A stretch of 64,000 nucleotides of DNA, taken from Antedon mediterranea. Lineage: Eukaryota; Echinodermata; Crinoidea; Comatulida; Antedonidae. Where the stretch lies: assembly GCF_964355755.1 (NCBI RefSeq), contig NC_092678.1:7846922-7910921 (forward strand), given 5' to 3'. Shown here in pieces: positions 34,701-43,747 of this stretch. Every line of letters begins with the position of its first letter. Positions within the stretch are counted from its first letter, which is position 1. The notes under the pieces were generated by a model that was not told the DNA's origin, did not search any database, and worked only from the letters and a program-made list of their open reading frames with translations. Both the position numbers and the translations under genes were made by a program.

Positions 34701-35369
34701 TCTTTTACTCTTAAGAAAAAACCCATCTATTTTGACTTTTATATTAAGAATATTATACTTGAAAGAGTCTCTGTTCACAAAGACCTTGGTGTTTTTTTAG
34801 ATAGTTCATTAACCTTCTGTAAACATATTGATTTTATAGTCTCTAAATGCAATAGACTTTTGGGTTTTCTTTGGAGACATTGCAGACATATCAACGATAA
34901 AAAGGCATTAGTTATTTTATACAAATCTTTAGTTAGGTCGAATCTTGAATTCTGCAGTGTTATTTTTAACTCTATTTCTCTTGCCCAGTCTTCTAGATTA
35001 CAAAGTGTACAGAACAAGTTTTGTCGATTTTATGTGCGTAAATTTGGTTCTATTAGCAAAGACGTTCTTTTTAATTTAGCGGGTAGGCGTAAGTTATTTG
35101 ATTTAATTTTTCTTTTTAAGGCTGTGAACTCAATTTTTCATGGTAATTTTGAAGTGTACTTTCCTATTTCTGTTCCTCAATATCAATTGCGTTATCCTGC
35201 TTTATTTTCTATATCAAGAGGGAGGGTAAATATTACTAAAAATGGTTTTGTTAATCGTTTGCCTAAGTTATACCATTCACTATGTAAAATTGATGGATCT
35301 GTTGATATTTTTTTTGATTCCCTTGCTTGTTTCCGTCACAAGGTTTTGTCTAATGTCAGTAATATTTAA
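31767..35369 (+). CDS. LINE polyprotein: signal peptide, duplicated module, 2A, endonuclease, reverse transcriptase
   Basis: 1,200 residues without a stop. Residues 1-19 (MNTAVFLLCCVSFISFTYS) look like a signal peptide. Residues about 83-142 and 144-197 are a tandem duplication of a Cys/aromatic module (each with SCPGQY, QRSMNNFVQYFFYYF or similar, DDDFHPIP, SKCAIT). Residues 239-246 read DIEVNPGP, a perfect 2A ribosome-skipping motif. The break would fall between Gly245 and Pro246 and would separate the secretory-type leader from the enzymes. The AP-like endonuclease follows (YYQNVRSV, TETWL near 294, GDFNLPE near 405, SDHCAI near 483). The reverse transcriptase comes next (NYRPVSLL near 775, SGVPQGSILGPL, catalytic FADD near 933). 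2A motifs are established in LINEs of sea urchins and other invertebrates. ORF integrity suggests it could be active. Confidence 0.9.
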   Translation: MNTAVFLLCCVSFISFTYSFTPTQYPFNDDHEVFWSGYGCNCDNNFHQSLYKYVNFSTISLGRQSEFQRIALPVCEGVCVVSCPGQYANVKWSLVEMEYTKRSMNNFVQYFFYYFTDAVYIRFILDDDFHPIPFSYSKCAITSCPGQYVKWNQVELELTQRSMNNFVQYFFYYFNDAVYIDDDFHPIPIYYSKCAITITGLTSLQVRKKSKFKFLGRAVSYYSNSVSTLRIWSVVLGGDIEVNPGPNATNSNNKSSSLKVYYQNVRSVKNKMESYKSELFSHMCTRYIDVVALTETWLNNTVIDCELSLDGFNLYRRDRQEDKRGGGVLLLINNKYRSCRLIKFEDESQELMWVKIQLSRKKCLIIGIYYRPPSAPKSQIDRLCESINNVQYEFQGFNHDVMLLGDFNLPEIKWRLNSYNKCNIVECEAPDNSNGKFFIDNILQGNNFNQFVYFPTCADHTLDLVLCNTICHEVSFGEDIFTSDHCAINFKYPIEFNKHLINNDDRLLYNFKKLNKLDFIQTLSHIPWNLLDLAVDIDEAVNLFYDFIFATIKDLVPVFRPKRKLPPWFDNELYTALKSKESYFREKKRNPNRLNIENFRFARSNFKRLCRFKYRTYVNSLCCNLSCNPKRFWSWIKSSRKNNNNIPSELHFNNQSAYTVKDKANLLNQFFFYSVFSPVNKDLDVPNLPEYPIDCLSKLEFNQEVIEKHINEIDSHKASGNDGLSNIVLSLAAKPLSFPCKILFERCISEKRFPIKWKQANVCPIFKAGSKSDVRNYRPVSLLPTISKVFEKIVHDQIFKHISPVISDHQHGFYPGRSCETNLSVLLSHAYDAINAKGQCEVVYTDMAKAFDRVSHKLLLFKLQQFGLNHDLILFFTSYLSDRFQRVTFDGNASEWLPVLSGVPQGSILGPLFFIMFINDFSFVPRHSNVLMFADDIKLFKSIQTLNDMLLLQEDVDRLIHWCDTWNMSVNASKCKSMSFTLKKKPIYFDFYIKNIILERVSVHKDLGVFLDSSLTFCKHIDFIVSKCNRLLGFLWRHCRHINDKKALVILYKSLVRSNLEFCSVIFNSISLAQSSRLQSVQNKFCRFYVRKFGSISKDVLFNLAGRRKLFDLIFLFKAVNSIFHGNFEVYFPISVPQYQLRYPALFSISRGRVNITKNGFVNRLPKLYHSLCKIDGSVDIFFDSLACFRHKVLSNVSNI

Positions 35370-35920
35370 AGATGTATTGTCCCTTTGACTAATTCCAAAA
35401 AAATAAAAAATAATAGATTTCGAAAAAAGGTGGGTCATTTTGAAGTATCATAATAGTTATTAACTATCACCAAAAATTTTTCGAAAAAAAAAAAATTTAA
35501 CTGAAATACAGACGTTTTTTTGGTAAAAAAATAACTTTGACTTCCAGTCAAAGTTTTCAATCAAAACATATCCCATAATGAAACGCGCTTGTTTGGCTAC
35601 TCTGTATGCATAATCATAAAACTTCCTCATGATCTGTGTGAAAATACCTTCTTAACCGTGACGAGTTGTAAACAATCCTAATTTAGCATATGCATAATGC
35701 GTACTCATGGTTTGAAATCTTTGTTTACTTTCGCTCGTGACGATTTTCCAGATGAAATGTAATCAAACTAATTTACCTGTTAATTATGTAAACTTGTTGT
35801 TTTTGGCTCAAATTTTCGACTTAAAGTGAATAACTTTAATATTACTTTGATATGGCCACTTTAAATTTAGAATATTTTGACCTTCATTTTTTTGTGTTTC
35901 AAGGGACAATACATCTTTAA
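35366..35920. mobile_element. TTAA-type MITE on the LINE stop codon
   Basis: The left end TTAAAGATGTATTGTCCCTT and right end AAGGGACAATACATCTTTAA are inverted copies. TTAA stands at both edges (35366-35369 and 35917-35920). Its TAA is the stop codon of the LINE ORF. Shorter copies lie at 52307-52613 and 58102-58206, with a partial one at 56773. Confidence 0.85.
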
Positions 35921-36055
35921 ATGTTGTCTTGTTATCTGTTGATTTTTGCTTGTATATTATATGTTATATTTTACGACTTTCAGCCCTGTTAATGGTGACG
36001 TTTGGTCACTGTAGGGTGATGATGAAATAAAATAAAAAAAAAAAAAAAAAAATAA

Positions 36056-36768
36056 ATGTTAAATTGTTGTTATATTGGAATTGGTAACAATTCTTGGCTT
36101 GTGTAACATAATGTATTGATGAGCTGTTTTAACCTCATGAACAGATTTACTTTTATTACTTTCATTTCTTTTATGTACATTTTCAAAGTATTGAATGATG
36201 TGTCCTTTCTCATATCGAGTATTTGGAAAATAATGGCTTATTCAAACTTCTTTAGCAATCCTTGAACAGTCTGGTTGGTTCAGTCACCATAAGCACATGT
36301 ATGGTAATTGTAATATTTTCAGTGTTCTCGTAAAGACGAAATGCCCCATCATGTTCTGAGCTTGAGTATGATATTGTTTCTTAGAAATGAGGCTAAACCT
36401 TTTTGTTGATTTTTGCACAACATTTCCATTCATAAAATTTGCATTGTTCACATAGTCAAGGACATGCAATACAGAGTTCATTTTAAGTTTGAAAAAAGGG
36501 CAATATATGAAAAAGAGGATACTAGAGCGTAACATGTCATTAGTAACAAAACTGTTCCTATTCGTCCAATCTCTTCTAGATGATTACTGTATATGGTCGA
36601 TTTCTTTTTTTTTTTAATTTGAAAATCTTTGAGAACCACCAAGCTGGACGGTCCTTGGATGACTTAGGTCTGGAGGACAGAAATCTTCGTTGTCTTTTCC
36701 CCATTCAGTGGTTGCTCGTGTTATGGCAACAAAGAGAAATGTAGCAACATGAAATTGTTATGGAACAG
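36056..36768. other. Foldback loop sequence after the LINE
   Basis: About 0.7 kb of unassigned sequence. A minus-strand frame at 36284-36535 has no similarity I recognise. It may be what is left of the element's own internal region. Confidence 0.4.
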
Positions 36769-37810
36769 CAAACACAAGTGACGGAAACACTAACTTTCCA
36801 AAACAAAACTTTTACTGGATTTCATCAGTAGGCCTACACATTATTGCTAAATATGTGGAAGACTTCATTTAAGTACTCGATTAGATGAGATTGGGTATTT
36901 TTTGTATATACAATTTTCTCATTTCTCATTTACATTACTCTAGACTCACTACAAATAGGACAATCTATTCAACTTTGTTCAGTATACTTTGTTCAATTGC
37001 ACATGCAAGCAGCCATCTTCGACAAGTGCTCAAAAGTGGGTTGCAAAATAATATCATAAATATACAGTTAACTATACAATTAACTGAACAAATTTATAAA
37101 TTTTATGTATTTAACAAGTCAATAACTATACTTCCTGACATTTTTTTGAAAAGTCTTCTATTAAGCAGAATAGAAACATATATATTCTGAACAATCTGAC
37201 ACCAAAATGAACTTTCCACTCCAACCCAATAATGTGATATGGCAATTTGCCTGAAAAAACAGGTCAAAGGTCAAATATGGTATTTCTGGTCATTATTTGA
37301 GAAAAAACTTTATTATAGTAAATAGAAATGTTTATGTTCTGAACATTTTGACACCAAAATTAACTCTCTACGACAGGTAGTTTATGGATATCAAAATATA
37401 TTAACCGTAACAATGTTGGTAATTACACCGTAACGGTCAAAGGCAAAACTGAGTACTTCCGGTCATTTTTGGATAAAATGTTTCATTAAACTAAATAGTA
37501 ACATATATATTCTGAACAATTTGACACTTAAATAAACTGTCTGTGACAACTATTTACTGAGATATGGCAATGCCTTAAAATATGGGTCAAAGGTTAAAAC
37601 TGGTACTTCCGGTCATTTTTTTCAAAAATACTTTATTAGAGTAAATAGGAATGTTTATGTTCTGAACATTTTGGGCTAAAAATCAACTCTCTATGAACAG
37701 TATTTTTAGAGATATAGACTGTTTAAGCGAAAATGTCCGCCATTTTAAATTATGCAAATTAGGTGACCCAAGGGGTCATTTTGCTTGGCGCCCATCAAAA
37801 ATTGAATTTG
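36769..37810 (-). repeat. Right arm of foldback element
   Basis: Inverted copy of the left arm. It contains CAGGTCAAAGGTCAAATATG (37260), a direct repeat of AGGTCA. Most of it (from 37033) is duplicated again at 38783-39560. Confidence 0.85.
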
Positions 37811-40532
37811 TATATAGTCCAGTCAATCTAATGATATACCCACCACAAATTGCAATAGTAACAAAGCTAGTATTTTTGAATTCTATATAATGTGTAGAAC
37901 GACATACTAAAAGTCACCGAAAATCCAAGCATTGGGTCAAGGGGTCAGAGGTCAATAAAGGTCATTTTAAGTCAAAATTAATATGCCCCATTATTTACAT
38001 ATATTTAACCATTTAAAATACATTATATACAAGTGGGATTTATTTCATCCGAAAGCTTATTAAATTTCCTATTCAGTGATATCAAACTTATAGTCATAAC
38101 ACTTTATTTAGAATGTCATTTTTGCGGAAAAACACAACATAATGTGTCAATTTTGGCTAAAAATGTTGTTTTCGCTGTAAACAACAATGGTATACACACA
38201 GGTATACCCTGGGGTGAACATTTCAGTCCAACGCGATACACATGACCAGTTCAAGATGCAGATGAGTGACATCTCCGTTCCTGTTGCTTCTGGATGATCT
38301 ACATTCCATTTTTTCCAGATGGCATTTGTGTTGCCATGGTTACAGTATTTATATTGGGATGTATAAGTATTTTAACGATCTTTTAACCAGTAGAAATACA
38401 AAGATGTTCAACAGCAGTTTGACAATGACCTCCATTTTGTATGACGTTCGGACCATCTGGGCTGGATTGTCAACAGACCTGGTGATTGAAAACGTTTCTA
38501 TGAGAAGCCTCAAAGAAAACCAGAGGTTTGACAAGAGAATATAGGAATGCGTACATCCAGACCAATTCTGCGCTGAAATGTATGTAATGTCTTGTATTAT
38601 AGTATCAGGGCGTTACTCCAGCAGCGGCCAACATAAGACCTTATGGCCACACGTCAGGAACACAATGGCAATTGAAAAATCCATTTGGTTACGACTCAGA
38701 GACTTCATACCATTGACACAGGAGTTACTGCAGGTGACTCGGAATATTAGCAATGTGGTATTAAGCATTGAATATTTTTGCCAAAAGTGGGTTGCAAAAT
38801 AATATCATAAATATACAGTTAACTATACAATTAACTGAACAAATTTATAAATTTTATGTATTTAACAAGTCAATAACTATACTTCCTGACATTTTTTTGA
38901 AAAGTCTTCTATTAAGCAGAATAGAAACATATATATTCTGAACAATCTGACACCAAAATGAACTTTCCACTCCAACCCAATAATGTGATATGGCAATTTG
39001 CCTGAAAAAACAGGTCAAAGGTCAAATATGGTATTTCTGGTCATTATTTGAGAAAAAACTTTATTATAGTAAATAGAAATGTTTATGTTCTGAACATTTT
39101 GACACCAAAATTAACTCTCTACGACAAGTAGTTTATGGATATCAAAATATATTAACCGTAACAAGGTTGGTAATTACACCGTAACGGTCAAAGGCAAAAC
39201 TGAGTACTTCCGGTCATTTTTGGATAAAATGTTTCATTAAACTAAATAGTAACATATATATTCTGAACAATTTGACACTTAAATAAACTGTCTGTGACAA
39301 CTATTTACTGAGATATGGCAATGCCTTAAAATATGGGTCAAAGGTTAAAACTGGTACTTCCGGTCATTTTTTCAAAAATACTTTATTAGAGTAAATAGGA
39401 ATGTTTATGTTCTGATCATTTTGGGCTAAAAATCAACTCTCTATGACCAGTATTTTTAGAGATATAGACTGTTTAAGCGAAAATGTCCGCCATTTTAAAT
39501 TATGCAAATTAGGTGACCCAAGGGGTCATTTTGCTTGGCGCCCATCAAAAATTGAATTTGTATATAGTCCAGTCAATCTAATGATATACCCACCACAAAT
39601 TGCAATAGTAACAAAGCTAGTATTTTTGAATTCTATATAATGTGTAGAACGACATACTAAAAGTCACCGAAAATCCAAGCATTGGGTCAAGGGGTCAGAG
39701 GTCAATAAAGGTCATTTTAAGTCAAAATTAATATGCCCCATTATTTACATATATTTAACCATTTAAAATACATTATATACAAGTGGGATTTATTTCATCC
39801 GAAAGCTTATTAAATTTCCTATTCAGTGATATCAAACTTATAGTCATAACATTTTATTTAGAATGTCATTTTTGCGGAAAAACACAACATAATGTGTCAA
39901 TTTTGGCTAAAAATGTTGTTTTCGCTGTAAACAACAATGGTATACACACAGGTATACCCTGGGGTGAACATTTCAGTCCAACGCGATACACATGACCAGT
40001 TCAAGATGCAGATGAGTGACATCTCCGTTCCTGTTGCTTCTGGATGATCTACATTCCATTTTTTCCAGATGGCATTTGTGTTGCCATGGTTACAGTATTT
40101 ATATTGGGATGTATAAGTATTTTAACGATCTTTTAACCAGTAGAAATACAAAGATGTTCAACAGCAGTTTGACAATGACCTCCATTTTGTATGACGTTCG
40201 GACCATCTGGGCTGGATTGTCAACAGACCTGGTGATTGAAAACGTTTCTATGAGAAGCCTCAAAGAAAACCAGAGGTTTGACAAGAGAATATAGGAATGC
40301 GTACATCCAGACCAATTCTGCGCTGAAATGTATGTAATGTCTTGTATTATAGTATCAGGGCGTTACTCCAGCAGCGGCCAACATAAGACCTTATGGCCAC
40401 ACGTCTGGAACACAATGGCAATTGAAAAATCCATTTGGTTACGACTCAGAGACTTCATACCATTGACACGGGAGTTACTGCAGGTGACTCGGAATATTAG
40501 CAATGTGGTATTAAGCATTGAATATTTTTGCC
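37033..40532 (+). repeat. Recent 1,750-bp tandem duplication
   Basis: 37033-38782 and 38783-40532 match at a constant offset of 1,750 with about ten differences. The unit joins the end of the foldback right arm to part of the host transposon, so the duplication is younger than both insertions. CAAAAGTGGG at the start and the junction suggests short-homology recombination. Confidence 0.9.
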
Positions 40533-41765
40533 AGAAATTCTTGCAATGTATTAAAGATCCTGGCAATAAAGTCATATGTGTGCATCAATCCTACAGTTCC
40601 AGAGGAGACTCGAGGTGACTTTGTTATCCACCAGCACTTTTTGAAACTACCAACTTACAATACTTTCAGCTAATAAACTAACATGATGCCACGTGGAAAC
40701 AACTTCTTCTGAATAGTCTAATACATCCAACTCACTGAATGATGTCCAGTAGGCCTACATTTTAGATGGTAGTGCTCTACTGCACAGCATTCCATGGAAT
40801 AGTGTAGAGATCTGTAAAAAATATTGCTCTGCATAGTCTTTGATAATTATGAAAGCGGCTCATCCACCAAAGACGGCGCACATGGTAAGGCGGGTCAGGT
40901 GGTAGTGTCCCTGTACATTTTACCAGTGACATGTTCCACAAAATAGGATCACTTTCTGTAACAAATAACAATTTATAAATCTTCTTAACTAGTATTTGAA
41001 CAACATGGCAATGAGTGAATGCAGCTGCTGATGCAGATGTTATTTCCGATAGTACAAAAAACCATTGAATCAGCAAACAGGAAAACATCTGTCATTATCC
41101 GATGACATGGATCTACTAGTGCTCCTCTGAAGTCAAGCATTTAAAACATCTTGTGATATTCTTTAGACTGGAGCTGAGATGATGTACTATCAAACTGGTT
41201 CAAACAGTACATTTGAGAGACATCTGTGATAACCTTCTGTTTGCTCATGCGATACGGGTGACACAACATCCAGAGTTTTCGGAATTGGAAAACAAGTGGC
41301 TCTAAAAAAAGCTTGTCATTGCACTTATTTCTGACATTATGCTGTAGTCTTCAGATGCAATAAACAAGCTACAAAGGATGACATTGTGGTTGCTAGAGAA
41401 AATGGTTTAGTGCGTCTGTACAATGGACTACCTGGACAACGTGGAATGCCTTTGACTCCATCCCATCTACAAGTACAACCTCGCATATCGCCAACTTCAT
41501 AATCGTACCACAACCAAGGTACTTAACATCATGTTCAAGTTCAAGTTATCTTTTAGCAATGGAGTGGGGTTGATATGTGTACCGAGGATTGGGGATGGAA
41601 GATCAGATGATGGAAACATGGTTCCTCTACACACAGACTTAAGACTGAACCATGAGTATCTCCTTGAAGCATTCAGGGGTAACTAGAACTACATGTGGTG
41701 AATGCAATGGCATTGCAATGTACTAATACCCGAACAAGAAAGTGATACTGATGACATATAAGTTG
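39783..41765 (+). pseudogene. Degraded transposon ORF (GIGK / CXC-protein-like family)
   Basis: Scattered frames on the plus strand recall, from memory, a large uncharacterised protein family spread by transposons in marine invertebrates. Seen: TIWAGLSTDLVIENVSMRSL (40198-40257), a GQHK segment (about 40370), AAADAD (about 41028), a D-D-x-D-L-L-V-L-L-like segment (about 41100, PIN/XPG-like), DNLLFAHA, GIGKQVALKK in another frame (about 41281), and DGRSDDGNMVPLHTDLRL (about 41610). Stops and frame changes are everywhere, so no protein is made. The Cys-rich C-terminus expected of the family is not visible. The 5' part is present twice because of the tandem duplication (first copy 38033-38782). 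Confidence 0.45.
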
Positions 41766-41829
41766 TGAGTCCTTTTCTATTTTAAGGATTAAACAATATC
41801 ATCCCACACGGAGCAATTCAAATAAAAAG

Positions 41830-42660
41830 GTCTGGATTAAAATGATCTTACAAAATATACAAAAATATCACAATATACAGTACAATATAACAAGAGTCAA
41901 AGTTCAAGAATTTAAGAGTCGGATGGCAACTGGCAAAAACAAATTTCTTTTCCAGTTTGTTCTACATGCCGGGCATTGAAAGTGACGCCCATGAGGCATG
42001 AGCTCGAAATCACTGAACAAGGCATGGTTAACATTTTTTACTTTTTTCTAGAGTTTGCATGTCACAGAAGGAAGATAAGCTACGAGGTTGACAACCTATT
42101 GATTTAGAACTTAAGTTAACAATTCTTTGTAGTGAGTTTCTCTCTTTGACCCTAAGACCAGCATATAAAGGAAAAAGTTAAAACGTTCTCAATAAAGGAA
42201 TTATAAAAAAACATAAGAATTACTTTATCGACATTAAAATGGTTCAGCTTCCTTAACAGATAAAGTCTCTGGTGTCCTTTCTTTACTATTGCCTCTGTAT
42301 TTAATTCCCAGCTGAGATTGTCCTCAAATATAGTACCTAGGTATTTAAAGGAATGGACAATATCGCTGGTTCGTCATTTGTGGGGGATAAAAGAGGGCTG
42401 CGTCCTTTCTACTTCCTAAAATCTACAATTATCTCCTTGGTTTTGGTCACATTGAGTTCCAAGTAGGAGTTTCCACAAAATTGGATAAAACCATCTAATG
42501 CGGAACTATGACCGTCCTGTGAATTTTGAAGGAGAGACAGCAAGACAGTGTCGTCAGCAAATTTGAAATGATGACTATTGTCCTGTTTGCTCCGACAGTC
42601 ATCCGTGTAAATAATATACAGGAGAGGAGAGAAGACGCAACCCTGCGAAGATCAAATACT
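41830..42660 (-). pseudogene. Antisense LINE reverse transcriptase fragment
   Basis: On the minus strand: QGCVFSPLLYIIYTDDCRSK, FKFADDTVLLSLLQNSQDG, YLELNVTKTKEIIVDFRK, then frame-broken thumb sequence and a final LPVAIRLLNS. This is the L2/Rex-like non-LTR pattern, with catalytic ADD. Several stops and frame changes. It is inserted in the 3' part of the nested DNA transposon. Confidence 0.7.
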
Positions 42661-42699
42661 TGTCATTACGTACATTCGTTGATACTAAAATTATCAACA

Positions 42700-43744
42700 A
42701 TCTATCTATAGTAAATCATGAGTTGATTCCAAATTATCAAGACTCATTAATTAATCAACAATAGTACATACCGCTAATGAATTTCAATTTTCTTCTAGCT
42801 AGCATCATTTTTCCTATTTCATGACGATACAATAGGTACAGGAAAAACATTATTTGCACCAAATACTTCCAAAATATAAATATAATATATATAAACATAA
42901 TTTAGTTTTACGCTATTTTAAGAAAATTTGAGTTTTTGTAAAAGGTCAATGACCTTTTGACCTCTAGTTACGTATAACTGTTGTATTAATTGTTTTTTTA
43001 ATGTATATTATTAGTAGGATATATATACTCTACACATACTAAAGCTATTTAGATTATAAAACAATGGATTATAGGCATAAACGCTACCCCTACCCCAAAA
43101 TTGTTTACCTTACATTTGATCAAGAATCAATTTCAATAAGAATAGTACATCATTACTTTTAAAATTCTTCTAGTTTACATCATGTTTCCTATTTTATATA
43201 TCGATAGGTACAGATAAAACACAATTTTGATTAAACGCATATACAATTATGGCACAATATTACAGTTAATCATTTTTTAAAGGAAAAAATGAGTTTTTGT
43301 AAAAGGTTAATAACCTTTTGACCTCTAGTTATATAAATAAATGTTGTATTTTGTTTTTTTAAATTGCATATTAGAAAGAAATATATTCTACACATTAAAA
43401 TCAAGATTATTGAGATTGGATTATAAAACCACAAGTTATGGGCATAAATGTTACCCCCTACCCCAAAATATTTATGGGATAAAATCACTATATAGTGGTT
43501 GAGATTACGTAAAAAATAATGTGTTCCAATGCTTCAATTTTCGGTAACTTTTAATATGTCATTATAAACTACATTTGGAATGAAAAAATTAATGTTTCGT
43601 TACTATTGCAATTTGTGGTGGGTTTACCTCTAAATATCACTAGATTGACTGGACTAATAGGGTGGGCAACCTGTATACCAAATTTGGTGCTTTTTGAAGA
43701 AACTGAACCAAACACCCTTATTTCAGCCCTAACAGACTCCACTA
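42700..43744. repeat. Right subterminal region of nested transposon
   Basis: AT-rich and non-coding. Two diverged direct copies of an about 210-bp segment (near 42900-43110 and 43270-43480), each with GAGTTTTTGTAAAAGGT, CCTTTTGACCTCTAGTTA and TACCCCAAAAT. The last 240 bp match, inverted, the segment at 37811-37945. Confidence 0.65.
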
Positions 43745-43747
43745 AAG

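Larger units (their letters stand above)
31438..36055 (+). mobile_element. Full-length LINE with 2A peptide (CR1/L2-like)
   Basis: Contains a 5' UTR (31438-31766), one intact 1,200-codon ORF, a 3' UTR interrupted by a TTAA-type MITE (35366-35920), and a GATGATGAAATAAAATAAAA tail with poly(A) to about 36055. It lies in the loop of the foldback element. The clear ORF, unlike everything around it, suggests a recent arrival. The 5' boundary is estimated from the end of the preceding LINE fragment. No target duplication was identified. Confidence 0.8.
29851..37810. mobile_element. Long-inverted-repeat (foldback) element, about 8 kb with inserts
   Basis: The left arm (29851-about 30868) and right arm (about 36769-37810) are inverted copies of about 1.02-1.04 kb, starting CAAATT(A/C)AATTTTTGATGG at both ends. 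TATA flanks both sides (29847-29850 and 37811-37814). Outside these, the left end of the host transposon continues as TAGTCCAGTCAATCTAATGA, matching that transposon's right end read inward, so this element was inserted into its terminal repeat. Each arm consists of about four diverged copies of a 150-175 bp unit with GACCGGAAGTA and TTTGACC motifs. The loop holds two LINE sequences. No transposase was recognised. Confidence 0.7.
29772..43744 (+). mobile_element. DNA transposon nested in Gypsy pol, with its own insertions
   Basis: Ends TAGTGGAGTCTGTTAGGG (29772) and CCCTAACAGACTCCACTA (to 43744). About 80 bp of terminal inverted repeat with indels follow, including AAATTTGGTATACAGGTTGC on both sides. 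AAG flanks both ends (29769-29771 and 43745-43747). Taking AAG as a 3-bp target duplication keeps the Gypsy frame open across the site, whereas a TA duplication would not. The element carries a degraded ORF (37.9-41.8 kb), an inner long-inverted-repeat element, a 1,750-bp tandem duplication and an antisense LINE fragment. The 3-bp duplication plus the ORF type would fit an Academ-like element, but this is tentative. Confidence 0.7.

Noticed and set aside
37693-40618. Paired small open frames repeated at an offset of 1,750 bp
   Set aside because: They are duplicated transposon sequence. Some lie in the foldback arm, others are remnants of a decayed ORF; none is a conserved gene.
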